Counted from the first letter of the stretch, positions 48,771 through 59,583 are shown. The stretch is 64,000 nucleotides of DNA from AP-15 sp963814865 (GCA_963814865.1 CAWFEN010000010.1:248001-312000); one strand, 5' to 3'. The notes: generated from the sequence alone by a model not told the origin. Numbers and translations are program-made.

Positions 48771-49706
48771 TCACGTCACGATTTCGTCCCGCCGATACCC
48801 CTGCGCGTAAAGCAGCGCGGTCAGGTCGGCATGGTCGATGCGCCAGCGCACCGCGGCGGCGACCATCGGCTTGGCGTGAAAGGCGATGCCGAGCCCGGCC
48901 GTCTGCAGCATCGGCAGGTCATTGGCGCCATCGCCGACGGCCATCGTTTGGCCGAGCGTCAACCCGAGCTCCGCGGCGAGCGCGACCAGCGTTTCGTGCT
49001 TGGTCGCGCCGGTGACGATCGGCGGCGCCAGCGTCCCGGCCAGCCTGTCGCCGTCGAGCGCCAGACGGTTGCAGACGACACGGTCGAAGCCGAGCGCTTG
49101 CGCAACCGGCTCGGCGAAGACGGTGAACCCGCCGGACACCAGCGCGGTATGGACACCGGCGCGGCGCAGGGTCGCGATCAGGGCCCGGGCGCCCGGCATC
49201 AGCCGGATGCGCCGGGCGGCCGCGTCGAGCACGCTCGCCGGGAGGCCGCGCAACAGGGCGACGCGCTCGGCCAGCGCATCCACGAAATCGATCTCGGCGT
49301 TCATCGCGCGCCGGGTGATGTCCGCGACATGCGCCCGCATGCCGAGGAAATCCGCCAGCTCCTCGAGCATCTCGTTCTCGATGATCGTCGCTTCGAAATC
49401 GGCGACGAGGAGGCGTTTCCGACGCCCTTGCGCGGGCTGGACGACGATGTCGATGGGCCGGTCGCCGACCGTCGCCCGCGCCGCTGCCTCGGCGGCTTCG
49501 CGCGACCCGTCGCAGGCGATGTCGCAGGCGATGCCGGCCGCCAGAAAATCGGCCTGGGCGCCCAAGGCGCCGCCGAGCTCGGCCGCGATCCTGGGCAGGT
49601 GCCGCCCGGCACCCGGGCCGGCGATCAGCGTGATGATTGTGCGGCGGCGGCGCTGCATCGGGCTCTGTGCATGGTTCGAGACGCGTCCTGGCGGGCGCCT
49701 CACCAT
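48771..49706 (-). CDS. serB: Phosphoserine phosphatase, altered motif I
   Basis: HAD-family enzyme of the last step of serine synthesis. Motif II region VSGGFTVFAE, motif III TGATKHETL and motif IV AVGDGANDLPML are normal, as is the ACT-like N-terminal part. Motif I reads VADFEATIIENE: the second Asp of the DxDx(T/V) pattern, the general acid/base, is Glu (codon GAA). The rest of the 311 residues looks conserved and the frame is intact. Either the enzyme tolerates Glu or its activity or substrate differs. It is convergent with degP and divergent from miaA. Confidence 0.9.
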   Translation of the reverse strand: MVRRPPGRVSNHAQSPMQRRRRTIITLIAGPGAGRHLPRIAAELGGALGAQADFLAAGIACDIACDGSREAAEAAARATVGDRPIDIVVQPAQGRRKRLLVADFEATIIENEMLEELADFLGMRAHVADITRRAMNAEIDFVDALAERVALLRGLPASVLDAAARRIRLMPGARALIATLRRAGVHTALVSGGFTVFAEPVAQALGFDRVVCNRLALDGDRLAGTLAPPIVTGATKHETLVALAAELGLTLGQTMAVGDGANDLPMLQTAGLGIAFHAKPMVAAAVRWRIDHADLTALLYAQGYRRDEIVT

Positions 49707-49780
49707 GAGTAGCTAAGTCAATCGCATAAAGAAAACCTCATCTGAAGGAGCGGCCGCCGGGGCGGGTCGCGAAGGATGCG

Positions 49781-50734
49781 ATGGCCATTCAACGGGCGCA
49801 GGACACCGTGATCATCGTCGCCGGGCCGACCGCGAGCGGCAAATCGGCGCTGGCATTCGACCTAGCCGCACATTACCGGGGCACGATCGTCAATGCCGAC
49901 GCCCTGCAATGCTATCGCGATCTGCGCATCCTCTCTGCCCGACCGGACGAAGCGGCGGAAGCGCGGATGCCGCATCGGCTCTACGGCTTTCTCGATGCGG
50001 CCGTGCGCGGCTCGGCGGCGGAGTGGCGTGTGCTTGCTCTCGACGAGATCGCCGCGGCGACCCGTGCCGGGCATCTGCCGATCCTGGTCGGCGGCAGTGG
50101 TCTCTATATGCGGGTGCTTGCCGACGGCCTGGCGCCAATCCCCGAGATCCCCGAGACGGTCCGCGACGAGGCCGCGGCGCTGCACCGGGCGCTGGGCGGC
50201 CCGGCCTTCCGCGAACGCCTCGCGGCATTGGATCCCGAGGCCGCAAGGCGCCTGTTTCCGGGCGATCGGCGGCGCCTGGTGCGCGCCTATGAGGTGGTGC
50301 GCGCCACCGGGGTGCCGATCGGCGCGTGGCGCGCCCGCCCGCATCCCGCCGCGCCCTGCCGGTTGGCGACGATCCTGCTGATGCCGCCGCGCGACACGCT
50401 CTATGCCGCCTGCGACGCGCGCTTTGCCTTGATGATCGAGCGCGGCGCGCTCGCCGAGGCGGCAGCGCTGGCGGCGCGCGGCCTCGATCCCGAACTGCCG
50501 GCGATGAAGGCGGTCGGGCTCCCCGAGCTCCTGCGCCACCTGCGCGGCGAGATGCCGCTCGGCGCGGCAATCGCCGCGGCGCAGCGGGCGACGCGGCGTT
50601 ACGCGAAGCGCCAAACCACCTGGTTCCGCCATCAGACGTCCGCGGGCCTAATCCTCGATGAGCAATTTTCGGAAAGATTGCTGCACCGCTCACGTCAGTT
50701 TATTGACGAGTTTGTATTGACCGGGCGGGCATAG
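49781..50734 (+). CDS. miaA: tRNA dimethylallyltransferase
   Basis: Adds the isopentenyl group to A37 of tRNAs that read UNN codons. The P-loop is IIVAGPTASGKSALAFDLA, NADALQCYRDLRILSARPD binds the tRNA/diphosphate, and VGGSGLYMRVLADGLAPIPE is the family's second signature. It has 317 residues and a short C-terminal tail past RYAKRQTTWFR. It is separated by 84 bases from ilvB. Confidence 0.96.
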   Translation: MAIQRAQDTVIIVAGPTASGKSALAFDLAAHYRGTIVNADALQCYRDLRILSARPDEAAEARMPHRLYGFLDAAVRGSAAEWRVLALDEIAAATRAGHLPILVGGSGLYMRVLADGLAPIPEIPETVRDEAAALHRALGGPAFRERLAALDPEAARRLFPGDRRRLVRAYEVVRATGVPIGAWRARPHPAAPCRLATILLMPPRDTLYAACDARFALMIERGALAEAAALAARGLDPELPAMKAVGLPELLRHLRGEMPLGAAIAAAQRATRRYAKRQTTWFRHQTSAGLILDEQFSERLLHRSRQFIDEFVLTGRA

Positions 50735-50818
50735 CCGATTACGGTGCGCGCCCCGCCGGGGTCGGCGCTGCTCTGCGGCCCGTCCCGATGCGGCCTTTTT
50801 TCACCGAAGGAGATCGTC

Positions 50819-52579
<1,761 letters not shown>

Positions 52580-52611
52580 CGGCGTCACCGGTGATGGACC
52601 GCACAAACATC

Positions 52612-52757
52612 GTCATTCCGGGACGACCCGCAGGGCCGTCCCGGAACCCAAGAACACCGGCAGTAACAGGCGTGCACGAACGCCCGTGCGATCCCGGCCA
52701 GCCGTCAGTGTCCGTAGGTTCCGGGCTCGCGGGCCGTGCCCCGCGCCCCGGAATGAC
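52612..52757. repeat. Dispersed palindromic repeat between ilvB and ilvN
   Basis: About 146 bases begin GTCATTCCGGGACG and end CCCCGGAATGAC, so the termini are inverted repeats; an inner hairpin pairs CCGGGACG with CGTCCCGG. It resembles intergenic repeats of the GTCATTCCGGG type seen in alphaproteobacteria. It could also act as an attenuating structure in the ilvBN transcript. Confidence 0.7.
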
Positions 52758-52771
52758 CAGGAGCTTGGCCG

Positions 52772-53276
52772 GTGGCTGACATCGAACGCCATGCGATCGC
52801 CGTGCTCGTCGACAACGAGCCGGGCATCCTCGCCCGCGTCGTCGGGCTGTTTTCCGGGCGCGGCTACAACATCGAGAGCCTGACCGTGGCCGAAGTCGAT
52901 CGCGCCAACAAGCTGTCGCGGATCACGATCGTGACCTCCGGCACGCGGATGATCATCGAGCAGATCAAGGCGCAGCTGTCGCGGCTCGTCCCGGTCCACA
53001 AGGTCCACGATCTGACCGATGAGGGGCCGTTCGTCGCGCGCGAGATGGCGCTGATCAAGGTTTCCGGGAGAGGCGAGGCGCGCATCGAATCCTTGCGGCT
53101 CGCCGACATCTTTCGCGCCCGCGTCGTCGAACTCGACGACCGACAGCTTTGTCTTCGAGATGACCGGCTCGGCCGAAAAGCTGAACGCGTTCATCACCCT
53201 GATGGAGCCGCTGGGGCTGGTCGAGATCTCGCGCACCGGCGCCGTGGCGATCGCCCGCGGTGCGGCGGGCCTTTAG
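52772..53276 (+). pseudogene. ilvN: Acetolactate synthase small (regulatory) subunit, frameshifted near 53132
   Basis: ACT-domain regulator that binds valine and activates IlvB. The N-terminal ACT domain is intact: ERHAIAVLVDNEPGILARVV and GRGYNIESLTVAEVD. After DIFRARVVE the frame shifts by +1; the second half STTDSFVFEMTGSAEKLNAF and PLGLVEISRTGAVAIARGA ends at TAG 53274-53276. Removing one C at about 53132 gives a normal 167-residue protein. In the read frame it would run on as Arg-rich residues to 53410. The start is GTG 52772 with AGGAG nine bases before it. A housekeeping gene this conserved makes a sequencing insertion likely. Confidence 0.92.
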
Positions 53277-53322
53277 GCGAAATGCGAAGGTTCCGCCGGC
53301 CCGGCAATTTGCAAACCAGACT

Positions 53323-53405
53323 CGTCATTCCCACGCAAGCGGGAAACCAGGGCCAAGGCTCCGTCGCTCGCTCTGGACCCACGCTGTCGCGGGGGGGGGG
53401 ACGAC
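53323..53405. repeat. Dispersed repeat with a ten-G run, between ilvN and ilvC
   Basis: The element starts CGTCATTCCCACGCAAGCGG and continues with GGAAACCAGGG and CTGGACCC, typical of the CGTCATTCCCGCG-type repeat family. Its right end, expected to be CGCGGGAATGACG, is instead a run of ten G (53391-53400) followed by ACGAC, as if an end were miscalled. It borders the ilvC ribosome site. Confidence 0.65.
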
Positions 53406-53423
53406 CTTAGGAAGGAGGGAAAC

Positions 53424-54443
53424 ATGCGGGTATATTACGACCGCGATGCGGATGTGAACCTGGTCAAGTCGAAAAAGGTTGCCGTCATCGGCTATGGCAG
53501 CCAGGGCCATGCGCACGCCAACAATCTGCGCGACAGCGGGGTCAAGGACGTCGTCGTGGCATTGCGCCCCGGCTCGGGCTCGACGCAGAAGGCCGAGGCT
53601 GCCGGCCTGAAGGTCGTGACACCCTCGGAAGCGGCAAAATGGGCCGACATCGTCATGGTGCTGGCGCCCGACGAGCTGCAGGCGCAGCTTTATACGAGCG
53701 ATCTGCGCGGCAACATGCGCGAGGGCACCGCACTCGCGGTAGCGCACGGGCTCAGCATCCATTTCCGCCTGATCGAGCCGCGTCCCGACATGGACGTGTT
53801 CATGATCGCGCCGAAGGGGCCGGGCCACACCGTGCGTTCCGAATATCTGCGCGGCGGCGGCGTCCCCTGCCTGGTCGCGGTCGAGCAGAACCCGTCCGGC
53901 AACGCGCTCGAGATCGCGCTCAGCTATGCCTCGGCGATCGGCGGCGGCCGCGCCGGGGTGATCGAGACGACCTTCAGGGAAGAATGCGAGACCGATCTGT
54001 TCGGCGAGCAGTCGGTATTGTGCGGCGGGCTGACCTCGTTGATCCTCGCCGGCTTCGAGACCTTGGTCGAAGCGGGCTATGCGCCCGAGATGGCCTATTT
54101 CGAATGCTGTCACGAGGTCAAGCTGATCGTCGACCTGATCTATGAGGGCGGCATCGCCAACATGCGCTATTCGGTGTCGAACACCGCCGAGTACGGCGAT
54201 TACTCGCGCGGGCCGCGGGTCATCGACGAACACGTGCGCGCCGAGATGAAGAAAATCCTCGCCGACATCCAATCCGGCCGCTTTGCCCGCGAATGGGTGC
54301 TCGAAAACACCGCCGGCCAGCCGAGCTTCAAGGCATTGCGCCGCCGCGCCGCCGAGCACGAGATCGAGAAGGTCGGCGAAAAGCTGCGGGCGATGATGCC
54401 GTGGATCAGCGCCAACCGTCTCGTCGACAAGACCAGGAACTGA
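53424..54443 (+). CDS. ilvC: Ketol-acid reductoisomerase, class I
   Basis: NADPH- and Mg-dependent enzyme converting acetolactate to dihydroxyisovalerate. VAVIGYGSQGHAHANNLRDS is the Rossmann motif, FMIAPKGPGHTVRSEY and EECETDLFGEQSVLCGG carry metal and substrate residues. 339 residues is the class I length. The start ATG 53424 follows AGGAAGGAGGGAAAC. With ilvB and ilvN it completes a standard ilv block. Confidence 0.97.
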   Translation: MRVYYDRDADVNLVKSKKVAVIGYGSQGHAHANNLRDSGVKDVVVALRPGSGSTQKAEAAGLKVVTPSEAAKWADIVMVLAPDELQAQLYTSDLRGNMREGTALAVAHGLSIHFRLIEPRPDMDVFMIAPKGPGHTVRSEYLRGGGVPCLVAVEQNPSGNALEIALSYASAIGGGRAGVIETTFREECETDLFGEQSVLCGGLTSLILAGFETLVEAGYAPEMAYFECCHEVKLIVDLIYEGGIANMRYSVSNTAEYGDYSRGPRVIDEHVRAEMKKILADIQSGRFAREWVLENTAGQPSFKALRRRAAEHEIEKVGEKLRAMMPWISANRLVDKTRN

Positions 54444-54501
54444 GCCTTCCCGCGCGCCGGCGACCGCGGGGCCGGCGACGTCTGGGCCGCCGGCTGCCGC
54501 T

Positions 54502-55554
54502 TCAGTTGCGGATCAGCACGGCGCGGCGGTTTTGCGCTTCGGCCGCCGCGCCGGCAGGCATGGCTGCGCTTCCCGTCCGGCACGCGTTCTCGGCCTTGAC
54601 CCGGTCGCCGGCGACGCCGCGCGCCCTCAAGGCGTCGCGAATTTGGTTGGCGCGCAACTGCGCGAGCACCGCCGGCCCCTCGCGCGCGCCCTCATCTTGC
54701 GAACAATAGGCCTTGATCGTGACGGTGATCTTTGGGTTGTCGCGCAGGAACGCGGCCTGCCGGTCGATCGTCGAGCCGGCGGATCGAGACAAGACGACCT
54801 TGTCCTTCTCGAAGAACACCGCTTCTCCGATGATCGGCGAAGGCGGCACCGCTGCCGAATAGTTCGTCTCTCCCGACCAGGGCGCGAATTTCAAAACCGA
54901 AACGGCCGCACCTATAACCACGATCAAACCGGCCATGACCGCGACGAGGCCAAAACCAAATCGTCCACGCCGGCGCGGATCGGTCTTTCCCACCGGGGCC
55001 GCTGCCGGCGCCGCATCGTCGAGCGGGATGCTGAAGACGTGGACTGGCCGGGCGATGTTCTTGACCCGCTGCTCGCCCATGTCCTCGAAGCCGAAGCCGA
55101 GCTTGTCGCGCACCTGGTCGCGCACGACCTGGCTGACGCAGATCCCGCCCGGCGGGGCCAGGCCCTCGAGGCGCGCCGCGACATTGACCCCGTCGCCGAA
55201 GATGTCGGTCTCATCGATGATGATGTCGCCGAGATTGATGCCGATGCGCAACACGATCGGGTCTTTGGCACGATTGCGGGCGTTGCGCGAGCCGATCTCG
55301 CGCTGGATGTCGACGGCGCAGCGCACCGCATCGACGACGCTGGCGAATTCGACGAGCAGGCCGTCGCCGGTCGTCTTGACGATGCGGCCGCGGTGCTCCT
55401 CGATCTTGGGGTCGGTAACCTTTCGCCTGACTTCTTTCAGAGCGAAAAGCGTCCCCTCCTCGTCCTCGCCCATCAGGCGCGAATAGGCGACGACATCGGC
55501 CGCCAGGACGGCGGCGAGTCTGCGCTCGCTGCGTTCATGCCCCTTGAGGTTCAT
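54502..55554 (-). CDS. Class III nucleotide cyclase fused to a periplasmic OmpA-like domain
   Basis: 350 residues. The N-terminal class III adenylate/guanylate cyclase domain has the metal Asp in VLAADVVAYSRLMG, the second in KTTGDGLLVEF, and FGDGVNVAARLEGLA. A single helix (FGLVAVMAGLIVVIGAAVSV) is followed by an OmpA/MotB-type C-terminal domain: FFEKDKVVLSRSAGSTIDRQ, AYCSQDEGAREGPAVLAQLR and EAQNRRAVLIRN. ATG 55554 begins the conserved part; the frame is open to 55710. Predicted topology places the cyclase in the cytosol and the OmpA part in the periplasm. Partner proteins and the exact nucleotide (cAMP or cGMP) are not evident. Confidence 0.85.
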   Translation of the reverse strand: MNLKGHERSERRLAAVLAADVVAYSRLMGEDEEGTLFALKEVRRKVTDPKIEEHRGRIVKTTGDGLLVEFASVVDAVRCAVDIQREIGSRNARNRAKDPIVLRIGINLGDIIIDETDIFGDGVNVAARLEGLAPPGGICVSQVVRDQVRDKLGFGFEDMGEQRVKNIARPVHVFSIPLDDAAPAAAPVGKTDPRRRGRFGFGLVAVMAGLIVVIGAAVSVLKFAPWSGETNYSAAVPPSPIIGEAVFFEKDKVVLSRSAGSTIDRQAAFLRDNPKITVTIKAYCSQDEGAREGPAVLAQLRANQIRDALRARGVAGDRVKAENACRTGSAAMPAGAAAEAQNRRAVLIRN

Positions 55555-55675
55555 CCGCTCAACCCTGACGCAAGCACCGCGCGCAAACCGACCCCGCTTG
55601 CCGCCGATCCGCGGCAAGGGACCGCGCAGGTTGCGGCCGGTGCGGCCGAACGCGAGACGCGTCGCCGCGGGGGTG

Positions 55676-57742
55676 TTACTTGCGGCGTCCCGCTCCTCCC
55701 CCGCCGACATGCACTGCCGCCGGCCGGGCCGCGATCTGCGGGACGCCGTGGCCGATCATCCCGCCTGCGCGATACGATGCCGCCGGGGTCTGGAAAACCT
55801 GCGGCTGCCCGAATTTCTGCATTCCGCCGCGATAGCCTTGCGTCGAGTTTTGGAAGACCTGCGGCCGGCCGTATTGCGGCGCGCCCCCACGGTACGCCTC
55901 GCCCGGGTTATGCCCGACCTCGGACCGGCCCAACTCCTGCCGCGGCCGTTCGCCGCCGCGCCCGGGGAGCCCTGCCGCCGCCGGGGCGCGGCGCCCGACC
56001 GCAGCCTCGGGGTTTGCACGGCCTGGTCCGGCTTCGCGCTGAGCCGCCGTGTTGGCGCCGCCCGGCCCCATCATGGTCCGCATCGCCGACGGCATCACCC
56101 GGGGCGCTTCCCGCATCACCGCCGCACGCTCCAACCGGTCCGTCGGCAGCCGCATCATTTCGTGGTTCACCTGGCGGGCACCGGCGAAGGCATCGCGCGA
56201 CACCACGGTCGCGAACCGCCGGTTGAAATATTGCCCGCGCCAAGCGTCCGGACCGCGCCCGCCATAGCCACGCGCCCCGAAATCGTGGAAATGTCCGTGC
56301 ACCACGACGTTGACGCTTTCGACATAACCGGGACCCGCCGGGTACCAGGGCGAATAATCGTCGTCGGGTCCTAGAGGAAACCAGCCGATGTCGGGTCCGC
56401 CGTCCGCGCCGCCGGGGGAATTGTCCGACGTGTCGATGAAGGCGACCAGTGCCGGAGCGTAGACCGGATGGGGTACGACGGCGCCGGGCACCCAGCCCCA
56501 ATGCCCGTCGACGTTGATCCAGCGGCCGTAATGGAACGGCGCGAAACCCCAGGGCTGGTCGTCGATCCAGGTCCAGCCCCAAGGCGCGATCGAATCCCAA
56601 TGGCCAAACCGGTATGGTGCCCAATCGTCCGGCACCGAAGTCGGGAACCAGACCGGTCCGGCATCAGGGAGCGTCTCCCAGCGGCCGTAACGGTCGAGCG
56701 CGTCGTATCCGGTCGTCTCGGGCGAGACGTACTGGGCCGATTGCGGCGGCGGCTGGGGCTGGTTATCGGCCTCTTCGACCCATAGCAGAAAATCGTCGGC
56801 CGGTGCATGGCCCGCATCGGCGACCGCCGAATTGGCCTTGGCAGACCCCGATTGGGCATTTGCCGTGGCCGGAGCGGGGCTCGACGGCGACGGCCGGCTT
56901 TCGGCAACCGCGGCGGGGGGACTGGACGATGCGGGCGGTGGTTCGCTGCTTGGGCCGGTTTTGGCTTCGGGCGGAGCGGCCGGCAAGGCGGCTTGGGGCG
57001 GGTTGGGCTCGGGCGCTGCCGGCGCCGTTGTTGCCGACGCCGGGATCGAAATCGGCGCCGCGGCATTCGCGCCCGCCGCATGGTGCTCGGTAGTCACCAC
57101 GGCAGGATAGTTCCCGGCGACCTGCACTTCCTCGCCGGCGGCGATCGGAAGGTCGGCCTGTCCTCCGACGAAACGCGCCTTTCCCTCGAAGACGACAATT
57201 CGCGTCGGCTGGTCGGCGGTGCCGGTGTCGATGTCGTAGGCCCCGGCTTGCAGCAGCCACAGCGAGCCGCGCGGCATTTCCAGCTCGACGCTTTGGCCGT
57301 CCTCGAGCTTGCTCAGCTGTAGATGGACGCGGCCGTAACGAACGCTCGCCTCGATCAGCTGGTCGCTCAGATTGAGCATGTTGAGCCAGGTGTCGCCCGA
57401 CATCTGGATGGCATCGGGGCCGATCCGTACCCTCGCGCGCGCCATCGCTCCCGTTTTCAGCGACATGTCCTGGCAGACCGGCTGATTGAAGTCCGCTTGC
57501 GACCAGGACAGCGCATCGGCTCGGCCGGGCTCGCCAGGCTCGCCCCGCAACGCGTAGGCGACCTCGCCGGAAATGTAGTTGAGGCTGCCGACGCGGGCGG
57601 GAGGGTCCTCCGCGAGAGCCGGCGCAGCCAGCACGACGGCGAGGCCGAACCAACTTGCAAGAAGGCGGCTGAGAGGCCGAGCGGCGGGAAAACGAGCGGC
57701 TCGGGGGAAGAGCGAAGCCCGTGTCAGCAGTTGGGTGACCAA
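55676..57742 (-). CDS. FecR-domain and DUF6600 exported protein
   Basis: 688 residues with an N-terminal basic stretch and signal helix (LLASWFGLAVVLAAPALA). A FecR-like beta domain follows, with MPRGSLWLLQAGAYDIDTGT and VVFEGKARFVGGQADLPIAA. A long Pro/Ala/Ser linker leads to a Trp-rich DUF6600-type region (YGRWETLPDAGPVWFP, WGWTWIDDQPWGFAPFHYGR) and a Gly/Gln/Arg-rich tail with QxFQ repeats. Such proteins are secreted or on the surface; their role is unknown. It is divergent from the SH3 protein gene. Confidence 0.85.
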   Translation of the reverse strand: MVTQLLTRASLFPRAARFPAARPLSRLLASWFGLAVVLAAPALAEDPPARVGSLNYISGEVAYALRGEPGEPGRADALSWSQADFNQPVCQDMSLKTGAMARARVRIGPDAIQMSGDTWLNMLNLSDQLIEASVRYGRVHLQLSKLEDGQSVELEMPRGSLWLLQAGAYDIDTGTADQPTRIVVFEGKARFVGGQADLPIAAGEEVQVAGNYPAVVTTEHHAAGANAAAPISIPASATTAPAAPEPNPPQAALPAAPPEAKTGPSSEPPPASSSPPAAVAESRPSPSSPAPATANAQSGSAKANSAVADAGHAPADDFLLWVEEADNQPQPPPQSAQYVSPETTGYDALDRYGRWETLPDAGPVWFPTSVPDDWAPYRFGHWDSIAPWGWTWIDDQPWGFAPFHYGRWINVDGHWGWVPGAVVPHPVYAPALVAFIDTSDNSPGGADGGPDIGWFPLGPDDDYSPWYPAGPGYVESVNVVVHGHFHDFGARGYGGRGPDAWRGQYFNRRFATVVSRDAFAGARQVNHEMMRLPTDRLERAAVMREAPRVMPSAMRTMMGPGGANTAAQREAGPGRANPEAAVGRRAPAAAGLPGRGGERPRQELGRSEVGHNPGEAYRGGAPQYGRPQVFQNSTQGYRGGMQKFGQPQVFQTPAASYRAGGMIGHGVPQIAARPAAVHVGGGGAGRRK

Positions 57743-58002
57743 TCGCGCGAACCACCATCCCGTAACGGTTCGAACGGCTGTCGCATTCTACTGTCGATAG
57801 CCATTCCTAATCAACAATTTCGTAATGGCTGTCTGCAACTGTTAACGGTCCACCAAATCTCGATGGGTCGGCGCGCAAATCTTAACGAGAATAAGAACAA
57901 AACAGGAATATTGGGATATACTTCGCTTCCCGGTTGCAATGTCGTCGCTCTTATGTTGAAATGACGCTGGTAGTATTTGCGTTGCGATGGCGGCTTTGCC
58001 GT

Positions 58003-58926
58003 ATGAGCAGCAGTATCGGCATGAGCGCGGAACGGAATGGTTGCGGATGTCGCGGCCGAGCCCTGTTTCACAGCTTCGCCGTTGTGTTGCCGGCCGTTCT
58101 CTTCGCGGCGATCGCGGTTTTCGCAGCCGATCCGGGCGGCTTCGCGGCCGAGCCCGCGGCCGGAACAGCGGCGCCGGCGCGGCCGGCACCCAAGTCGCCA
58201 ACGGTCGAGGAGTGGCTGAACCAGACGGTGCGGCTGCGCGACACGGTGCAGGCGGTAGATCGGCCGGCATCCGACGGCAAGCCGGCCGGTGAGATCCGCG
58301 CCGGTGCGGAGGTCAAGGCGATCGGCCTGGTCGCGGGCAAGCGCTGGGTGCAGATCGAGTTGCCCGACCACTCTCTCGCCTATGTGCCCAAAGACGCGAT
58401 CGAATTCGAGAACGATGCCGGTGCGCCCGTGCCGCCGGCCGGCCAACAGCGCCCATCACCGGCAGCATCGGGCGGAGCGATACCGTCCACGGCAGCACCA
58501 TCTACCGGGGCGCCGTCCATCGGGGCGCCGTCCATCGGGGCGCCATCCATCGGGGCGCCATCGACGACGAAACCACCAGAGACAACGGCCGCCGCGCCCG
58601 GCGCGATCCGCGGACCGGTGACCAGGGTGCCGAATGCAGCGACATTGGTCGTGGCCGATCAGCGCATCCGACTCTCCGGCATCGATCCGGGGCCGCAGGA
58701 AGCCCTGCCGCCGTTCGAGACCTGGGTGCGGAGCCAGGGGACGCTGTCGTGCGAGCCGGATGCGCAGACGGGCCGGTATCGCTGCTTTACCGGCGGCGGG
58801 ATCGATGTCGCCGAGGCGGCCATCCTGAATGGCGCCGGCCGGGTCGGCGACGGCGCGATTCCAGCCTACCGACAGAGCGAAACCGAGGCGCGTCAAGGGC
58901 ATCGCGGCCTCTGGGCGCAACCTTGA
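58003..58926 (+). CDS. SH3-domain protein with thermonuclease-like C-terminal region
   Basis: About 307 residues. A membrane or signal helix (VVLPAVLFAAIAVFAADPGG) is followed by an SH3b-like domain (VRLRDTVQAVDRPASDG ... GKRWVQIELPDHSLAYVPKD) and a linker with GAPSI repeated four times, encoded by four 15-base units. The C-terminal part (NAATLVVADQRIRLSGIDPG ... QGHRGLWAQP) looks like a degenerate staphylococcal-nuclease fold with catalytic residues changed. The start is uncertain: ATGs at 57961, 58003 and 58021 are in frame and none has a strong ribosome site. Confidence 0.65.
   Translation: MSSSIGMSAERNGCGCRGRALFHSFAVVLPAVLFAAIAVFAADPGGFAAEPAAGTAAPARPAPKSPTVEEWLNQTVRLRDTVQAVDRPASDGKPAGEIRAGAEVKAIGLVAGKRWVQIELPDHSLAYVPKDAIEFENDAGAPVPPAGQQRPSPAASGGAIPSTAAPSTGAPSIGAPSIGAPSIGAPSTTKPPETTAAAPGAIRGPVTRVPNAATLVVADQRIRLSGIDPGPQEALPPFETWVRSQGTLSCEPDAQTGRYRCFTGGGIDVAEAAILNGAGRVGDGAIPAYRQSETEARQGHRGLWAQP
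58507..58566. repeat. Four tandem 15-bp units coding GAPSI
   Basis: Units of GGGGCGCCGTCCATC at 58507, 58522, 58537 and 58552, the last one ending differently. They add a Gly-Ala-Pro-Ser-Ile linker between the SH3 and the nuclease-like part and could change number by slippage. Confidence 0.9.
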
Positions 58927-58962
58927 AGTGCCCGAGCAGACGACGGACCGGAGGAGGCGAAC

Positions 58963-59583
58963 ATGAAGATGTGGCGATGGATGACGGTCGCAGCGACGGC
59001 GCAAATCGTCGTCTTGGCAGGATGCGTTCCCGCGGTGATGGCACCGACCGTGGTCGCGACCCCCGGACCGGGCAAGTTGCCCGCCGACTTCGCGTCCGAT
59101 CATGCCGCGTGCACGGTGCAAGTCAGTCAGAAGATCGCCCCGGCGATAGCGGCAGCCAACAACCAGGTTGCTGGAACCGCATTGCTGAATGTCATGACCG
59201 GAACCGGCGACAATGCAGTGGCCGTGAACGCCCAGGCTACGGCCACGTTGCAGCAGCAATACGATGCTGCCTACTCGGCCTGCATGTACGCCAAGGGCAA
59301 TAATGTGCCGGGCTATTACATGCAACCGACCTACTATGCCGAACCGACCCCGGCCCCCCGACCCAAGAAGCGGGTGGCCCACAAGCCGTCGCCGCCGAAA
59401 GCGGAATCGGGGCAAGCCTCGAATCCGGGCTTTGTCGTACCCGCGCCGACGGCCGCGCCGAGCGCCGGCTCGGGTTTCGTCGAACCCGCGCCAACGGCGG
59501 CAGCGACAGGCTCGGGCTCCGGCTTTGTTCAGCCGGCGCCGTCATCGCCCGGTCAATTTGCGACACCGCCGGCGAGCCACTGA
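58963..59583 (+). CDS. Lipoprotein with Pro-rich repeats
   Basis: 206 residues. The lipobox is VVLAGC with the lipidated Cys at position 21. The mature part has a conserved helical region with two Cys (DHAACTVQVSQKIAP, YDAAYSACMYAKGNNVPGYY), reminiscent of small glycine-zipper-like lipoproteins but without the zipper, then three copies of a GFVxPAPT unit. ATG 58963 follows GGAGGAGGCGAAC. Role unknown. It lies 36 bases after the SH3 protein gene and may be in the same transcript. Confidence 0.82.
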   Translation: MKMWRWMTVAATAQIVVLAGCVPAVMAPTVVATPGPGKLPADFASDHAACTVQVSQKIAPAIAAANNQVAGTALLNVMTGTGDNAVAVNAQATATLQQQYDAAYSACMYAKGNNVPGYYMQPTYYAEPTPAPRPKKRVAHKPSPPKAESGQASNPGFVVPAPTAAPSAGSGFVEPAPTAAATGSGSGFVQPAPSSPGQFATPPASH

